A stretch of DNA of 64,000 nucleotides, from positions 992,001 through 1,056,000 of the forward strand of contig NZ_LT629783.1 in the NCBI RefSeq assembly GCF_900105835.1. Reading direction: 5' to 3'. The stretch is from Pseudomonas fragi (GTDB taxonomy: Bacteria; Pseudomonadota; Gammaproteobacteria; Pseudomonadales; Pseudomonadaceae). The first letter of the stretch is position 1. Every line of letters starts with the position of its first letter. Both the position numbers and the translations under genes were made by a program. Under the pieces are notes generated by a model. That model saw nothing but the letters and a program-made list of their open reading frames with translations, searched no databases and was not told the DNA's origin. This document shows, in pieces, positions 35,235 to 44,277 of this stretch.

Positions 35235-36991
35235 GCGCATTCGCTCTTTTCAATGACTGCCAGCGGGCTGGGCAGCAAGGTGTAACCGGCCTCTCGGTCG
35301 GCACGCATCATCAAGCGGGTCATAAAGTTTTCCTTGCTGGGAAACGCTGCCCCGGCGCACAGGTCAAGCAGTGGCTGTGGCTGGCCGAGCTGCAGGGATT
35401 GGGCCTGTAACAGTTCAGCAATTCGACCCCAGAGCTGCTGCTCCAGGGTGTCGCTGCCATTGGCCAGATGAAAAATCGCTTCTCCCAGATTGTTTACCAG
35501 AGCGCAGTAACCCACCCGCTGCCAGGCCTTTTGCGCGCTGTAGTAGACCGAGGTCCGGGTGCGCTCATCCAGCGCGCTCAGGCGTTCGGCAGGCCAGATT
35601 TCCGGGACCAGCTTGGTCCCTTCCAGATCGCGAATCCACACCCGGCAAGGCAGGCCGTCTTCGGTGAAACCGATCACCGTGTTCTGCAAATGCGGCTCCA
35701 GCGCTATGCCCTGGCGGAACAGGCAATACAGCACGCCGCCCAGCATCCGAGCGGCATAGGCATCCAGCCAGTTCAACGTGGCCTGTTCGATGCTCAAGCC
35801 GGCCCGGTCAGCGTATCGCTGAACCTGCTGGCGGCAGACGCTGCGATCCTGTTGATCCCAGGTAAACAGTGCCATCGCCACTTGCGGCTGATAGCGCTCG
35901 CGGTCAGCCACGCTCAGGTTTGCCCGGTACACGATGCCGAAACACTCGGTGACTTCGCGGGCCTCCTCCAGGGAACCAAGGGCACTGAGGTCCAGGCTGG
36001 TAGCGGCAGGTTCGGGCATCAATACAAAATCCGGTTGCCGGGTTGCCAGTTCGTCCATGATCGGCCCAAGCAGACGGGTCAAGGCTACGGCGCTGTCCAA
36101 CTCATACCAGGCGTTTTTACGCACGCAGTTGGTCAACCGCACATGCATCGAGAACTTCATGAAATAGGCCAGTTGCGGGTGGTAAAGCGTACGCACGGAC
36201 GAGGTCGGGTACATGGCCAGCCCCAGTACCCCGAGGTACTCGATCAGGCCCTGTTGCTGCGCACGCTGCACCAGCGGGTCGGCCAGTATGCGAGCGACTT
36301 CCCAGGGGTGGCACGGATAAGCGTCGTCGCGCCCCGAGAGCTGATGCAGGGTGCTGCGCGGATTCTCGCCCTGATGACGGATCAGCAGCGGATCAACCTT
36401 GAACCAGTGCAATTGAAAGCGCGCCCCGACCTCCGGCGAACAGGCCAGCAAATCGTCATGGGAAATGCCCTCGCGGCTTTTTGGCGTCGGATGCAGGGCA
36501 TGGCCCCACAATTGATGTTGCTCGGACGCCAGCAAGCTGTCAGTGACCTCATTGGCCGGACGGGCATGGCGCAGAAAGGTTCGGGTAATGTGCAGGCTGT
36601 TGGCGACTTGTTGCAACATCTCGCCAACTCGCTCGACACCGCTGAGCGGCGTACACAACAGGCTGGCCAGCTCCTCGGCGTCCAGGGGGCGCCAACTTTG
36701 CTGGTTGCCCTTGAAGTAAGGTGCGCCGATGTAATGGCAGCGTCCCAGCAGGCTGGCGCGGTCGATGCGCACCACCAGTCGGCCACCCGGCAGACGCAGG
36801 CTGATGCAACGGCCGTTGGCCTGGCGCAGGCTCATCGGCAAGTCCTGTGCCTGATAGTCCAGGTTGGCTTCGTTGCGTGGCAGGGCATATTCACGCAAAT
36901 AACAATTGAGCAGGCACTCGATGGCATGGCGCTGGGCCTCTCCATCCAGGGCATGGTCGTTCAGGGATACAGTATTAAGGGTGATCGTCAT
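35231..36991 (-). CDS. pvsD: NIS siderophore synthetase, IucA/IucC family (PvsD-like)
   Basis: 586 residues. IucA/IucC features include HPTPKSREGIS (about 155, the conserved HP-x-PK-R ATP-binding segment), HPWEV near residue 230, SSVRTLYHP (about 265, the ribose/phosphate loop) and a C-terminal FRIQ-like ferric-reductase-type segment FPSKENFMTRLMMR. The enzyme joins a citrate or related carboxylate to an amine or alcohol using ATP. Order after an MFS exporter and before the decarboxylase matches pvsD of vibrioferrin clusters. The ATG at 36991 overlaps the exporter stop by four bases; frame further upstream is not coding. Confidence 0.85.
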   Translation of the reverse strand: MTITLNTVSLNDHALDGEAQRHAIECLLNCYLREYALPRNEANLDYQAQDLPMSLRQANGRCISLRLPGGRLVVRIDRASLLGRCHYIGAPYFKGNQQSWRPLDAEELASLLCTPLSGVERVGEMLQQVANSLHITRTFLRHARPANEVTDSLLASEQHQLWGHALHPTPKSREGISHDDLLACSPEVGARFQLHWFKVDPLLIRHQGENPRSTLHQLSGRDDAYPCHPWEVARILADPLVQRAQQQGLIEYLGVLGLAMYPTSSVRTLYHPQLAYFMKFSMHVRLTNCVRKNAWYELDSAVALTRLLGPIMDELATRQPDFVLMPEPAATSLDLSALGSLEEAREVTECFGIVYRANLSVADRERYQPQVAMALFTWDQQDRSVCRQQVQRYADRAGLSIEQATLNWLDAYAARMLGGVLYCLFRQGIALEPHLQNTVIGFTEDGLPCRVWIRDLEGTKLVPEIWPAERLSALDERTRTSVYYSAQKAWQRVGYCALVNNLGEAIFHLANGSDTLEQQLWGRIAELLQAQSLQLGQPQPLLDLCAGAAFPSKENFMTRLMMRADREAGYTLLPSPLAVIEKSECA

Positions 36992-38130
36992 GCCGGAATC
37001 TCCCGGGAAGTCATCAATAGAGGGCGTGCGATTACCAAGGCAGCCAGCGCCGCCAGGCACGCAACAAGAAAGGGCGATGCGATGCCGCAGGCCTGACTGA
37101 CCACGGCGGCCGTGACACCGGCAGCCGTGCCGGCCCATTTGCCACTGGAGTCGAACCAGCCGAACAGGCGCCCTGCACTGCCCTGGCGGCTGCGCTGGCT
37201 CAGGCAGCGATGCAGGCCGACAAAGCTGAGCAGCATGCCCGCCCCACTGAGCAGGCGCAGGGCAAACAACGGCTCGGCCTGCACGCTCCAGAATTGCAGT
37301 GCATTACTGACGGCCAACAGCGCCAGCCCTGGCAACAGCAGGTTGCCCGGGTGCTTGTGGACCCAGGGCAAGGCCAACAGGTACACCACATGGGGCAGGC
37401 TGTAGAGCACACCGATCAAGGTGTCGCTGCCAATCCCCAACTGCTCGCCGAAGGGCATGAAATAGGGAAATGTCACGACCATGGCGAAACTGAATAAAAA
37501 CTGCACCGCCAGCAGCCGCGTCATGTCCGCCGGAAGTTCGCTCAAGGCCTCGGCCTTCTTGCGGTCCAGGGCATGCCTGGGCGTGTCATTGGGCAACGGC
37601 AGCACCAGCACGAAGGCCAGCAACGGCAGCCAGGCCAGCCAGCTGTAAAGGTTTATGCCCAAGCCTTGCGAGGTCAGTAGCCCCAACAGGATCGGGCCGC
37701 TGATCATCGCCAGGCGTGCCGAATACTGCGTCCAGTTCAAGGCCCGGGACAGATCCCCGCCCTTGAACTGGGTCGACAGGTAGGCATTGGACGCCGCCAT
37801 CGCCCCGCCGAAAGTGCCCTGGATGATCAACGCCAACACAAACACCCCCAGATTGGGACTGAAGCCCGCCAGCAGAAAACCCGCGAACAACCCTGCATGG
37901 GCACGCAACAACGAAATACGGCAACCGTTGCGATCGGCCCAGCGCCCCCAGAGCGGTGCGGCCAGGGCTGTGCACAGCGTCGGCAAGACAAACAGCACGC
38001 CGATGGCCCAGCCCGGGGTATCAGGGGCCAGATCGGCGAGGATCCGCGGCAGGTACAGGGGAATGCCCAGGGCAGTAAAGGCCGACAAGTAATGCCCCAG
38101 CAGTACGCTGGCAATCAGACGGCGCTGCAT
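36988..38130 (-). CDS. pvsC: MFS siderophore exporter (PvsC-like)
   Basis: 380 residues with 10 to 12 hydrophobic segments. The N terminus LLGHYLSAFTALGIPLYLPR, the loop APLWGRWADRNGCR between segments 2 and 3, and a middle RLLAVQFLFSFAMVVTFPYF segment fit small drug/siderophore exporters of the major facilitator superfamily. Placed between two IucA/IucC genes exactly as PvsC lies between PvsB and PvsD, it should secrete the finished siderophore. It overlaps the preceding synthetase gene by 16 bases and the next by four, so it is tightly coupled. Confidence 0.85.
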   Translation of the reverse strand: MQRRLIASVLLGHYLSAFTALGIPLYLPRILADLAPDTPGWAIGVLFVLPTLCTALAAPLWGRWADRNGCRISLLRAHAGLFAGFLLAGFSPNLGVFVLALIIQGTFGGAMAASNAYLSTQFKGGDLSRALNWTQYSARLAMISGPILLGLLTSQGLGINLYSWLAWLPLLAFVLVLPLPNDTPRHALDRKKAEALSELPADMTRLLAVQFLFSFAMVVTFPYFMPFGEQLGIGSDTLIGVLYSLPHVVYLLALPWVHKHPGNLLLPGLALLAVSNALQFWSVQAEPLFALRLLSGAGMLLSFVGLHRCLSQRSRQGSAGRLFGWFDSSGKWAGTAAGVTAAVVSQACGIASPFLVACLAALAALVIARPLLMTSREIPA

Positions 38131-39896
38131 GCCACCTCCTCCAGCAGGAAATTCGCCGCGCTGTAGCCATAGAACTTGTTGATGTCACTGGCCCCCGAGT
38201 GCGCCTTGCTGAACAGGCTGCCGGCACTGAGCAGGTATTTGACCGGCAGCCTGGGGCTGTCGAGCAGCCAGCGGCGTGCGTCGTCAACGTTGATGCCTTC
38301 GGCTTCGAGTTGCCCCAGACATGCCGTCAGGCGCTGACGCAGCGTGCCATACAGGCGGGCTCGCGTGTCCAGGCCCGCCTGCGCAATGGCCTCTACAATG
38401 GCGACCATGTTCAGTTGCAAGGTGATGGTGCAGAACATTTCCGCCAGCGGCTGGCTGCTGTCGACGCGAATGCGTTCATCCTGCAAGGCGTCGGGCCATT
38501 CGCTGAGGTCCGGGCACGCCGTGACAAAGCGCTGCGGCCACAGGCGAGCGGCATCGTTGTCCTTCATCAGCAGGCGCACGGGCTGATCCTGCTCGTAGAT
38601 CAAGACCGCGTTCTGCTGGTTGGCCTCCAGCGCGATGCCGTATTGCAGCCAGAGCCGCAGATGAACCTGCAACAGCAGGTCGAGATAATCATCCAGCCAA
38701 TGCTGCAAGAAGCCTGCGTAGAAGCGCTCGACCAATTGCTCGAGGAACAGCCGGCCATCAGCCAGCGGGCTGGCCAGCGCAGCCACCGGTACCAGCGTGG
38801 TGTGGTCCAGGCCTGCCGGGTAACGACGCACGATATAGGCCAGATGGCGGCTCTGGGCAGCATGGCCACCGTGCTTTTCATCAACGTGCAGATACCGCGA
38901 TGCCAGCGCTGGATCACGCTCGGCCAAGGCCAGCAGCGTGGTCTGAAACCAGTGGCCGTCATACAGGGTGCTCGGCTTGATCAAACGCAGATTGCGTGCC
39001 CCCAGGGTGGTGACCAGCAATGGCAACTTGATATGCCACTGGGGGTGATCAATGCACACCAGCGTGCGCACGGACAACGTCGGTTCGACCTGCATGGCGG
39101 TGCGTGGCGCCTTGAGCGCGCCTTCAGGCAGGCCATACTGCTCAAGCACAGCCCAGGTCAACGGATGTACCGGCAGCAGTGAGTGGCTGGTGTGCAAAGT
39201 CGCGGGCAAGCCAACCTCCTCAAAGCCCGGCCAGTGCGGCGGCTGCGCACTGGTGAGGGTCAAGGCCTGCTTGGGGATAGCCAGCCAGTTGAGTTCGAAA
39301 CGCGGCGCGAACTCCGGCGCATAGCCTTCAAGGGCCGCGTCATCGAAGCCGCTTTTGGCCCGCGCGGTCGGGTAGAACGGGTGGTCCAGATAACTGGCCA
39401 GCTGGTCAATCTTCAACAGGCGCTGCGACCAGTGCTCGAGCCCGATGATATCGCCGAGTGCGGCGGCATTGCGCTGATAGGCCTGTTTGCACAGGGTCCG
39501 ATGTTGCGTGGCGCAATCGGCCTCTTGCCGATATGCCGCGAACAACCCGAGGCTTTCTTCATCCAGCCCCTGGCTCAGTTGGCCCAGCCACAGCGGGTAG
39601 CCACGCTGGACCTGCGGCAGCTGCTGGGGCGCTACCCGGATCCAGGCATCGCCAGTCACGCTCCAGTCCTGCAACGGATACGCCCGCACCACCGGCAGCC
39701 ACAGCTCGTCAGTGCCCAAGTGGGCAATCCTCAGCCAGTGGTTGCCCGGCTGCGCTGGCAGATAATGGGTCAGTTCTTCGGGCAAGTGCGCAATCAGCCC
39801 CTGGCTGACCACCCCGCGAATGTCTTCACGCAGGCAGCAATCAATGATGCGACGGGTAATGAATGCCTGATCGGCGGCGTCTGCTTGCAGGCTCAT
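38115..39896 (-). CDS. pvsB: NIS siderophore synthetase, IucA/IucC family (PvsB-like)
   Basis: 593 residues. The family segments are recognisable: HPFYPTARAKSGFDDAALEG (about 175-194, with the HP-x-x-x-x-R-K-SG pattern), LLPVHPLTWAVLEQYG (about 246), and PTLSVRTLVCIDHP (about 275, ATP loop). The C-terminal half contains the RYPAGLD and WLQYGIALEANQQNAVLIYE segment (about 425), shared with all IucA/IucC enzymes. It would catalyse the second ATP-dependent condensation of the siderophore. ATG at 39896 overlaps the ATP-grasp stop by four bases; an ATG at 39908 is less likely. Confidence 0.85.
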   Translation of the reverse strand: MSLQADAADQAFITRRIIDCCLREDIRGVVSQGLIAHLPEELTHYLPAQPGNHWLRIAHLGTDELWLPVVRAYPLQDWSVTGDAWIRVAPQQLPQVQRGYPLWLGQLSQGLDEESLGLFAAYRQEADCATQHRTLCKQAYQRNAAALGDIIGLEHWSQRLLKIDQLASYLDHPFYPTARAKSGFDDAALEGYAPEFAPRFELNWLAIPKQALTLTSAQPPHWPGFEEVGLPATLHTSHSLLPVHPLTWAVLEQYGLPEGALKAPRTAMQVEPTLSVRTLVCIDHPQWHIKLPLLVTTLGARNLRLIKPSTLYDGHWFQTTLLALAERDPALASRYLHVDEKHGGHAAQSRHLAYIVRRYPAGLDHTTLVPVAALASPLADGRLFLEQLVERFYAGFLQHWLDDYLDLLLQVHLRLWLQYGIALEANQQNAVLIYEQDQPVRLLMKDNDAARLWPQRFVTACPDLSEWPDALQDERIRVDSSQPLAEMFCTITLQLNMVAIVEAIAQAGLDTRARLYGTLRQRLTACLGQLEAEGINVDDARRWLLDSPRLPVKYLLSAGSLFSKAHSGASDINKFYGYSAANFLLEEVACSAV

Positions 39897-41092
39897 GCCA
39901 CCACCCACTTCAAGTCGTTGAGGGTCGAGTTCAGGTGGGCATCGAGGCTCACGTCATCCGCGGCGATCAACCGCAGTACGCCAACATAGTCCTTGTTGGA
40001 GTGGCTGATGGTGACGGTGTCGCCGGCATGCTGCAACGCGCGATAATCACACCAGTGGCTCTCGGACTCGACATTGAAACTGGCGCTGGCCTGATCCAGG
40101 CGCCCCGGGCGCTCAGCCACCAGGTAATGCACCGTGGCCTGGGCTTGCGCCGGCTGCGCTGCGATCAGGCTGTGGCCCAGATGCAGGGCGACGATACGGT
40201 CGAACCAGCCCTGTGGCAGCAGGCGATCGAGCAGGAACTCGCGGCCATCGCCAATGCTGCGGTAGTTGATCTCCACCAGCATCGGGCCTTGGGCCGTGAG
40301 AATGAACTCGCTGTGACAAACGCCGAAATTGACGCCAAACGCAGCGACCTGTGCCAGCGCGGCAGCCCGCTGCACGCAGCTGAGCTGGCCGTTCCAGCGT
40401 GCAGCCAGTTCCACGAAGTGCGGTGGGGCCGACAGGCTCACGTCGAAGCCGCCGATGGCTTGCAGGTTGCGCCCGTCGCCCAGGGTCTCGAGGGTAAACA
40501 ATGGGCCAGCCATATAGGCTTCGAGCAAGAGCGCGCGGTCCGGTTGTTGCTGCCAGAACTGCTCGCAGTAAGCCCTCAGCTCGGCGGCGTTATGGCACAG
40601 GCGCACGTCCAGGCTGGCCACCCCTTCCCGCGGCTTGGCCACTACCGGCCACGGCGCATCGTCAGGCAGTTCGGTGTTCGCGCCAAGCACCTGGAACCAC
40701 GGCCCGGGCAACCCCAGACGCTGCATGCGCTCACGCATGGCTGCCTTGTTTTTCGCGGCATAACACAGCCGCCAGTCTTTGCCCGGGCACTCGAAGGCTT
40801 CTGCCACTATCGCCGTCGCGGTTTGCAGATGATCGCTGTTGGAGAACACCGCCACCGGGCGTAACCCCTGGGCATTGAGGCTCTCGATCACCGCCAGCGG
40901 GTTGAACACATCACATTCGATAACCTGGAGCTGGTCAGGCGAAATCGGCGACGTGGCGAGCAGGCGCCGATGTTCCTGAGCATGGTCGGTAATCACCACG
41001 ACTGGCAGGCCGCGCTTGTGTGCGGCAGGCAAAAAGCCCTCGAGAATGGCTGGGTGTGCGACGTGAGCAAGGATGACGAATGGACGTTGCAT
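39893..41092 (-). CDS. pvsA: ATP-grasp ligase of siderophore synthesis (PvsA-like)
   Basis: 399 residues. An N-terminal Rossmann-like part (FVILAHVAHPAILEGFLPAA) is followed by the ATP-grasp core: WPVVAKPREGVASLDVRL (about 148, nucleotide lysine and P-loop-like turn), ALLLEAYMAGPLFTLETLG (about 187), and the metal-binding MLVEINYRSIGDGREFLLD (about 270). The E-x-N triad is intact. In vibrioferrin clusters the ATP-grasp PvsA is the first biosynthetic gene, attaching alanine to the citryl core, and its position here fits. AGGAAA lies seven bases before the ATG. A 73-bp gap separates it from the receptor gene upstream. Confidence 0.85.
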   Translation of the reverse strand: MQRPFVILAHVAHPAILEGFLPAAHKRGLPVVVITDHAQEHRRLLATSPISPDQLQVIECDVFNPLAVIESLNAQGLRPVAVFSNSDHLQTATAIVAEAFECPGKDWRLCYAAKNKAAMRERMQRLGLPGPWFQVLGANTELPDDAPWPVVAKPREGVASLDVRLCHNAAELRAYCEQFWQQQPDRALLLEAYMAGPLFTLETLGDGRNLQAIGGFDVSLSAPPHFVELAARWNGQLSCVQRAAALAQVAAFGVNFGVCHSEFILTAQGPMLVEINYRSIGDGREFLLDRLLPQGWFDRIVALHLGHSLIAAQPAQAQATVHYLVAERPGRLDQASASFNVESESHWCDYRALQHAGDTVTISHSNKDYVGVLRLIAADDVSLDAHLNSTLNDLKWVVA

Positions 41093-41165
41093 GGCACTTT
41101 CCTGGGGGCAACAGTTGCCCGTCCCGCAGGCTCGGGCAACTGGTTAAGGGGCGCGTGTGCGCGGT

Positions 41166-43250
41166 TTAGAAGCGGTAGTTGACGCCTAGGGTGAGCGAAC
41201 GCTCAGGCGCGGCTTGACGACCCCACGGGCTGGTGTCGATCCCGCGGAAGTAGTATTCGCGGTTAAACAGGTTGCTGATGCCCGCCGAGGCGGTCAGGAC
41301 GCTCTTGTCGGCCAGCGGGAATTCACGTTCGATGGCGGTATTCCACACCCAGTAGGCAGGCAGCTCGCCCACGCTGGCCGAGGCATTTTCTTCGCGGGTA
41401 TTGGCCGCATCGGTGTAGGCCTTGCTGATGTACAGGCCATCAAGGTTGTAGGTCCAGTGCTCGGCAAAACGGTAGCGGGCATCCACCAGGAACTGGTTGC
41501 GCGAGGAATACGGCACCTCGTTGCCTTTGTAGGTGCCGTTGCGCTGTTTGGCGTCGAGGTAGGCATAGCCGGCATGCAAGTCCAGGTCACGCATGGCCTG
41601 CGGCGTCCAGAAAATATCGGTTTCGAAGCCCTGGTGACGGGTGCTGCCCAGGTTGTCGAAACGGTCGGTGGTCGCGTTGTATGCAATCTGGTCGTCGAAG
41701 TCGATGCGGTACAGGTTGAAGTCGACACGCATGCCGTCCCACGGGGTATATCGCACGCCGGTCTCGTAGTTCCACGCCAGTTCGGCACCCACGGCGCCTT
41801 CCTTGACGATCTGCGTGACCTGGGGCGGACGCAGGGACTTCTGGGCGTTGGCGTAGACATACCAGGCCTCGCTGGCCTGGTAACCCACGGTCAGGCCCGG
41901 CAACCACTCTTCAGACTTGTTCTCGCGCTCGAAGCCGGTAATGCCGTCGCTGTAATTCATGCGCGCATTCTCATAGCGCGCGCCCAGGGTGATGGTCAGG
42001 CGGCGATCGAACAGGCTGATGGCGTTGCTGATATAAAAGGCGCGAGCGCTGTCATCGAACTTCCAGTCGCGAAACGGTGCAGTGACGCCGGTGGCCAGGC
42101 TCTCGCGGTTGACCTTGTAACTGATGTCTTCGCTGACATACCGGGCACCGAGCAGCCAGGTCTGGCCGACGGTGTCGCCATCAATGGTGGCACTGATGCG
42201 CGGCTCCGTACCCCAGACCTTGAAGTCACGCGGGCCGTCCTGCTTGGTCACCGCCGTACCGTCCGGAGTGAACGGCAAGCCGACCACAAAGTTGCGATAG
42301 CTGTTGTGGGCAAAGTTGGTCCAGCTGAACTCCACCGAGTCAAATGGCCCGATTGCGCCCAGCCGCTGGGTGTAAGTGCCCCAGACGCGATCGGTGTCAC
42401 CCTCGAAGCGGTCCAGCGGGCGGGTCGACTGGCGCGGGTCGTCCTTGTAGTCCTTGACGCTGAGCGCACCTGCCAGGTCCATGTCGGCCTTGTAGTGCTG
42501 GATACCGAAGCTCAGGTCGCGGTCGTCGTCGATGTTCCACTGGCCGCGCAAACGGTAGTTCTGCACATCGGTATCGGAGTGCTCACGACCGTAGGAGCCG
42601 CTCAGGGTGTTGATGTCCAGTTGCAGGCCGAAGTTGTCGGTCAGGTAGCCGCCGGTGCCCATATAGGTGTCCCACAACTGGCGCCCGCCTACGTTGAACG
42701 TGGTCTTTTCCTGCAGGGTGGTTTCCCACTCGCGGGGGATCGGCTTGCTGATGAAGTTGATCACCCCGCCGACGTTGTTCGGACCGTATTGCACCGCTGC
42801 GCCCCCGCGCACGATATCCACACGATCGACCGTGGCCATGGTCATTGGAAACAGCGAAAGCCCGGTCTGACCGTAGGGCGCCAGGGCCAGGGGAATGCCA
42901 TCGGACAGGGCCTGGATGCGACCGCTGCGGCTCTCATACAGGCCGCGCACGGAAATTTGCGGCAAGGCCCCGGTGCCGGTTTCGTCAAAAATCTTGATCC
43001 CGGGCACTCGCTGCAGCGCATCGTCCAGACCGCGGGCGCTGGCTTTTTTCAGGTCGCTGGAATCGATCACGCTGCGACTGCCGGCATAGGTACGGACTTC
43101 CTGGTCGCTGGCCGCGCCAAGAACGTCGCCCTGAATCGTCATGGGCGCCAGCTCCACGCTGCTGCCCGCAGGTTGATCCGCGGCCATGGCCGCGTGGCAG
43201 ATGCCCAGGGTGAAGAGGCTCAGTGAAAAGTGCAGTGTTGTTGTTTTCAT
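41166..43250 (-). CDS. pvuA: TonB-dependent siderophore receptor (PvuA-like)
   Basis: 694 residues with signal peptide (LHFSLSLFTLGICHAAMAA). Plug domain at about 35-170: LDDALQRVPGIKIFDETG, PQISVRGLYESRSGRIQALSDGIPLA cut into its usual blocks, and the RVDIVRGGAAVQYGPNNVGGVINF segment that marks FecA/PvuA relatives. The rest is the barrel, with GISNLFNREYYFRGID near the end and terminal NYRF. There is no N-terminal signalling domain, so it only transports. It begins next to the aldolase stop and precedes the pvs genes, so its ligand is most likely the siderophore made here. ATG at 43250 is preferred; one at 43268 directly abuts the aldolase. Confidence 0.85.
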   Translation of the reverse strand: MKTTTLHFSLSLFTLGICHAAMAADQPAGSSVELAPMTIQGDVLGAASDQEVRTYAGSRSVIDSSDLKKASARGLDDALQRVPGIKIFDETGTGALPQISVRGLYESRSGRIQALSDGIPLALAPYGQTGLSLFPMTMATVDRVDIVRGGAAVQYGPNNVGGVINFISKPIPREWETTLQEKTTFNVGGRQLWDTYMGTGGYLTDNFGLQLDINTLSGSYGREHSDTDVQNYRLRGQWNIDDDRDLSFGIQHYKADMDLAGALSVKDYKDDPRQSTRPLDRFEGDTDRVWGTYTQRLGAIGPFDSVEFSWTNFAHNSYRNFVVGLPFTPDGTAVTKQDGPRDFKVWGTEPRISATIDGDTVGQTWLLGARYVSEDISYKVNRESLATGVTAPFRDWKFDDSARAFYISNAISLFDRRLTITLGARYENARMNYSDGITGFERENKSEEWLPGLTVGYQASEAWYVYANAQKSLRPPQVTQIVKEGAVGAELAWNYETGVRYTPWDGMRVDFNLYRIDFDDQIAYNATTDRFDNLGSTRHQGFETDIFWTPQAMRDLDLHAGYAYLDAKQRNGTYKGNEVPYSSRNQFLVDARYRFAEHWTYNLDGLYISKAYTDAANTREENASASVGELPAYWVWNTAIEREFPLADKSVLTASAGISNLFNREYYFRGIDTSPWGRQAAPERSLTLGVNYRF

Positions 43251-43268
43251 TGGACTACGTCGACTCAT

Positions 43269-44042
43269 TTATTGCTGTTGGAGAGAGTGCAGGCGGGCTT
43301 TCAAGGCGTTATGCAGCAGGCCGCGGTCTTCACCCGCCAGAAAGCTGCGAACGCCACGAGCGCGCCACAGCGCATTCTGTTCAGCCGTGCGCGGGTTGGC
43401 GCAAAACGCTACTTCGGCGCGCTGGCAGGCGTCGGCCATGTCTTGCAGGGTTTGCCAGACCTGAGGATTGAGCGGGTCCGGGCCGAGGCCAAGATCAAGG
43501 GCCAGGTCGAGGGCGCCTTCCATGATCATGCCGACACCCGGCAATTGCAGGATCTCGCTTAGCGCGTCGACGCCGGCGCGGCTTTCGATCATGGGGATGA
43601 TGGGGATCTGGCGGTTGGCCAGCTCGATGTAGTCGGGCAGTGGCAGGCGACCGAAGCCGGTGATGCGCCCGCCAGTGATGCCGCGCTTGCCCAGGGGCGG
43701 AAAAAAGGCTGCATCGAGGGCGCGCTGAACCTGCCCTGCACTCTCGGTGCGCGAAAGCACGATGGCTTCAATGCCCGCGTCAAGTGCCCTGCCAATCAGC
43801 TTCTCGTCCACTTGCGCCATGCGCAGCCAGGGCGAAATTCCGGCGGCCTCACAGGCCCGCACGCAATGCATGATGTCGTCTTCGGAACGCAGCAAGTGCT
43901 CTAGATCAAGGATTACAAAGTCATAGCCGGCAAATGCAAGCATCTCGCAGAGCAGCGGTGAAGGGAGAGAGTTGAGCATGCCGTAAACGTTTTTCCCGGC
44001 TTGCAGTCGGGAAAATACCGGAGAAGTTCTTATCACTGACAC
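43269..44042 (-). CDS. HpcH/HpaI-family aldolase, SbnG/AcsB-like (possible dedicated citrate synthase)
   Basis: 257 residues, the usual size of class II pyruvate aldolases. Family marks: DFVILDLEHLLRS (about 40), the arginine in VLSRTESA (about 95), PPLGKRGITGGR (about 116), the metal glutamate in PMIESRAGVDA (about 152) and aspartate in EGALDLALDLG (about 179). SbnG of staphyloferrin B and AcsB of achromobactin clusters belong here and make citrate from oxaloacetate and acetyl-CoA. It is first in the siderophore transcript, so a dedicated citrate supply is a reasonable inference. GTG at 44042 is used with AAGGA upstream; GTG at 44036 is also possible. Confidence 0.8.
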   Translation of the reverse strand: MSVIRTSPVFSRLQAGKNVYGMLNSLPSPLLCEMLAFAGYDFVILDLEHLLRSEDDIMHCVRACEAAGISPWLRMAQVDEKLIGRALDAGIEAIVLSRTESAGQVQRALDAAFFPPLGKRGITGGRITGFGRLPLPDYIELANRQIPIIPMIESRAGVDALSEILQLPGVGMIMEGALDLALDLGLGPDPLNPQVWQTLQDMADACQRAEVAFCANPRTAEQNALWRARGVRSFLAGEDRGLLHNALKARLHSLQQQ

Positions 44043-44069
44043 AGATCCTTTGAGCTAGACCGAACTGCA

Positions 44070-44088
44070 GGCAATAATAATCATTCTC
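44070..44088. promoter_or_regulatory. Fur-box-like site upstream of the siderophore operon
   Basis: The 19-base window beginning GGCAATAATAATCATTCTC matches 15 of 19 positions of the classical Fur consensus and lies 28 bases upstream of the aldolase GTG. This fits iron repression of the whole aldolase-receptor-pvs set. Confidence 0.7.
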
Positions 44089-44114
44089 AGATAGGAGTAA
44101 ACGATTTTTATTAT

Positions 44115-44130
44115 CGAATAGCGATATTCG
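44115..44130. promoter_or_regulatory. Inverted repeat CGAATA-N4-TATTCG upstream of the siderophore operon
   Basis: Two perfect 6-bp half sites separated by GCGA lie about 27 bp further upstream than the Fur box. It could be a second regulator site (for example for an activator), but no partner is known and the palindrome is short. Confidence 0.3.
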
Positions 44131-44240
44131 TGACGAACTTCTTAAAAAAAACGTTTCAGGTTGCAAGAAAATGGCTAAAAGCCATTATTTTCTGAGGGGT
44201 TCAGGCGGGGTATCCGGCAGGCATTTACCAAATTTCAGGC

Positions 44241-44272
44241 AAAAAAAAGCCGCTATTGCTAGCGGCTTTTTT
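44241..44272. terminator. Rho-independent terminator of the tRNA-Asn gene
   Basis: AAAAGCCGCTA and TAGCGGCTTTT pair perfectly over TTGC, with A-runs and T-runs on both sides. On the minus strand it follows the tRNA-Asn 3' end by six bases; on the other strand nothing obvious is being terminated. Confidence 0.9.
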
Positions 44273-44277
44273 CTATC

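Noticed and set aside
35468-37096. A 542-codon open frame on the plus strand
   Set aside because: It is antisense to the PvsD-like synthetase, which has clear family motifs on the other strand.
41214-43226. A 670-codon open frame on the plus strand
   Set aside because: It is antisense to the PvuA-like receptor; no recognisable domain or start signal.
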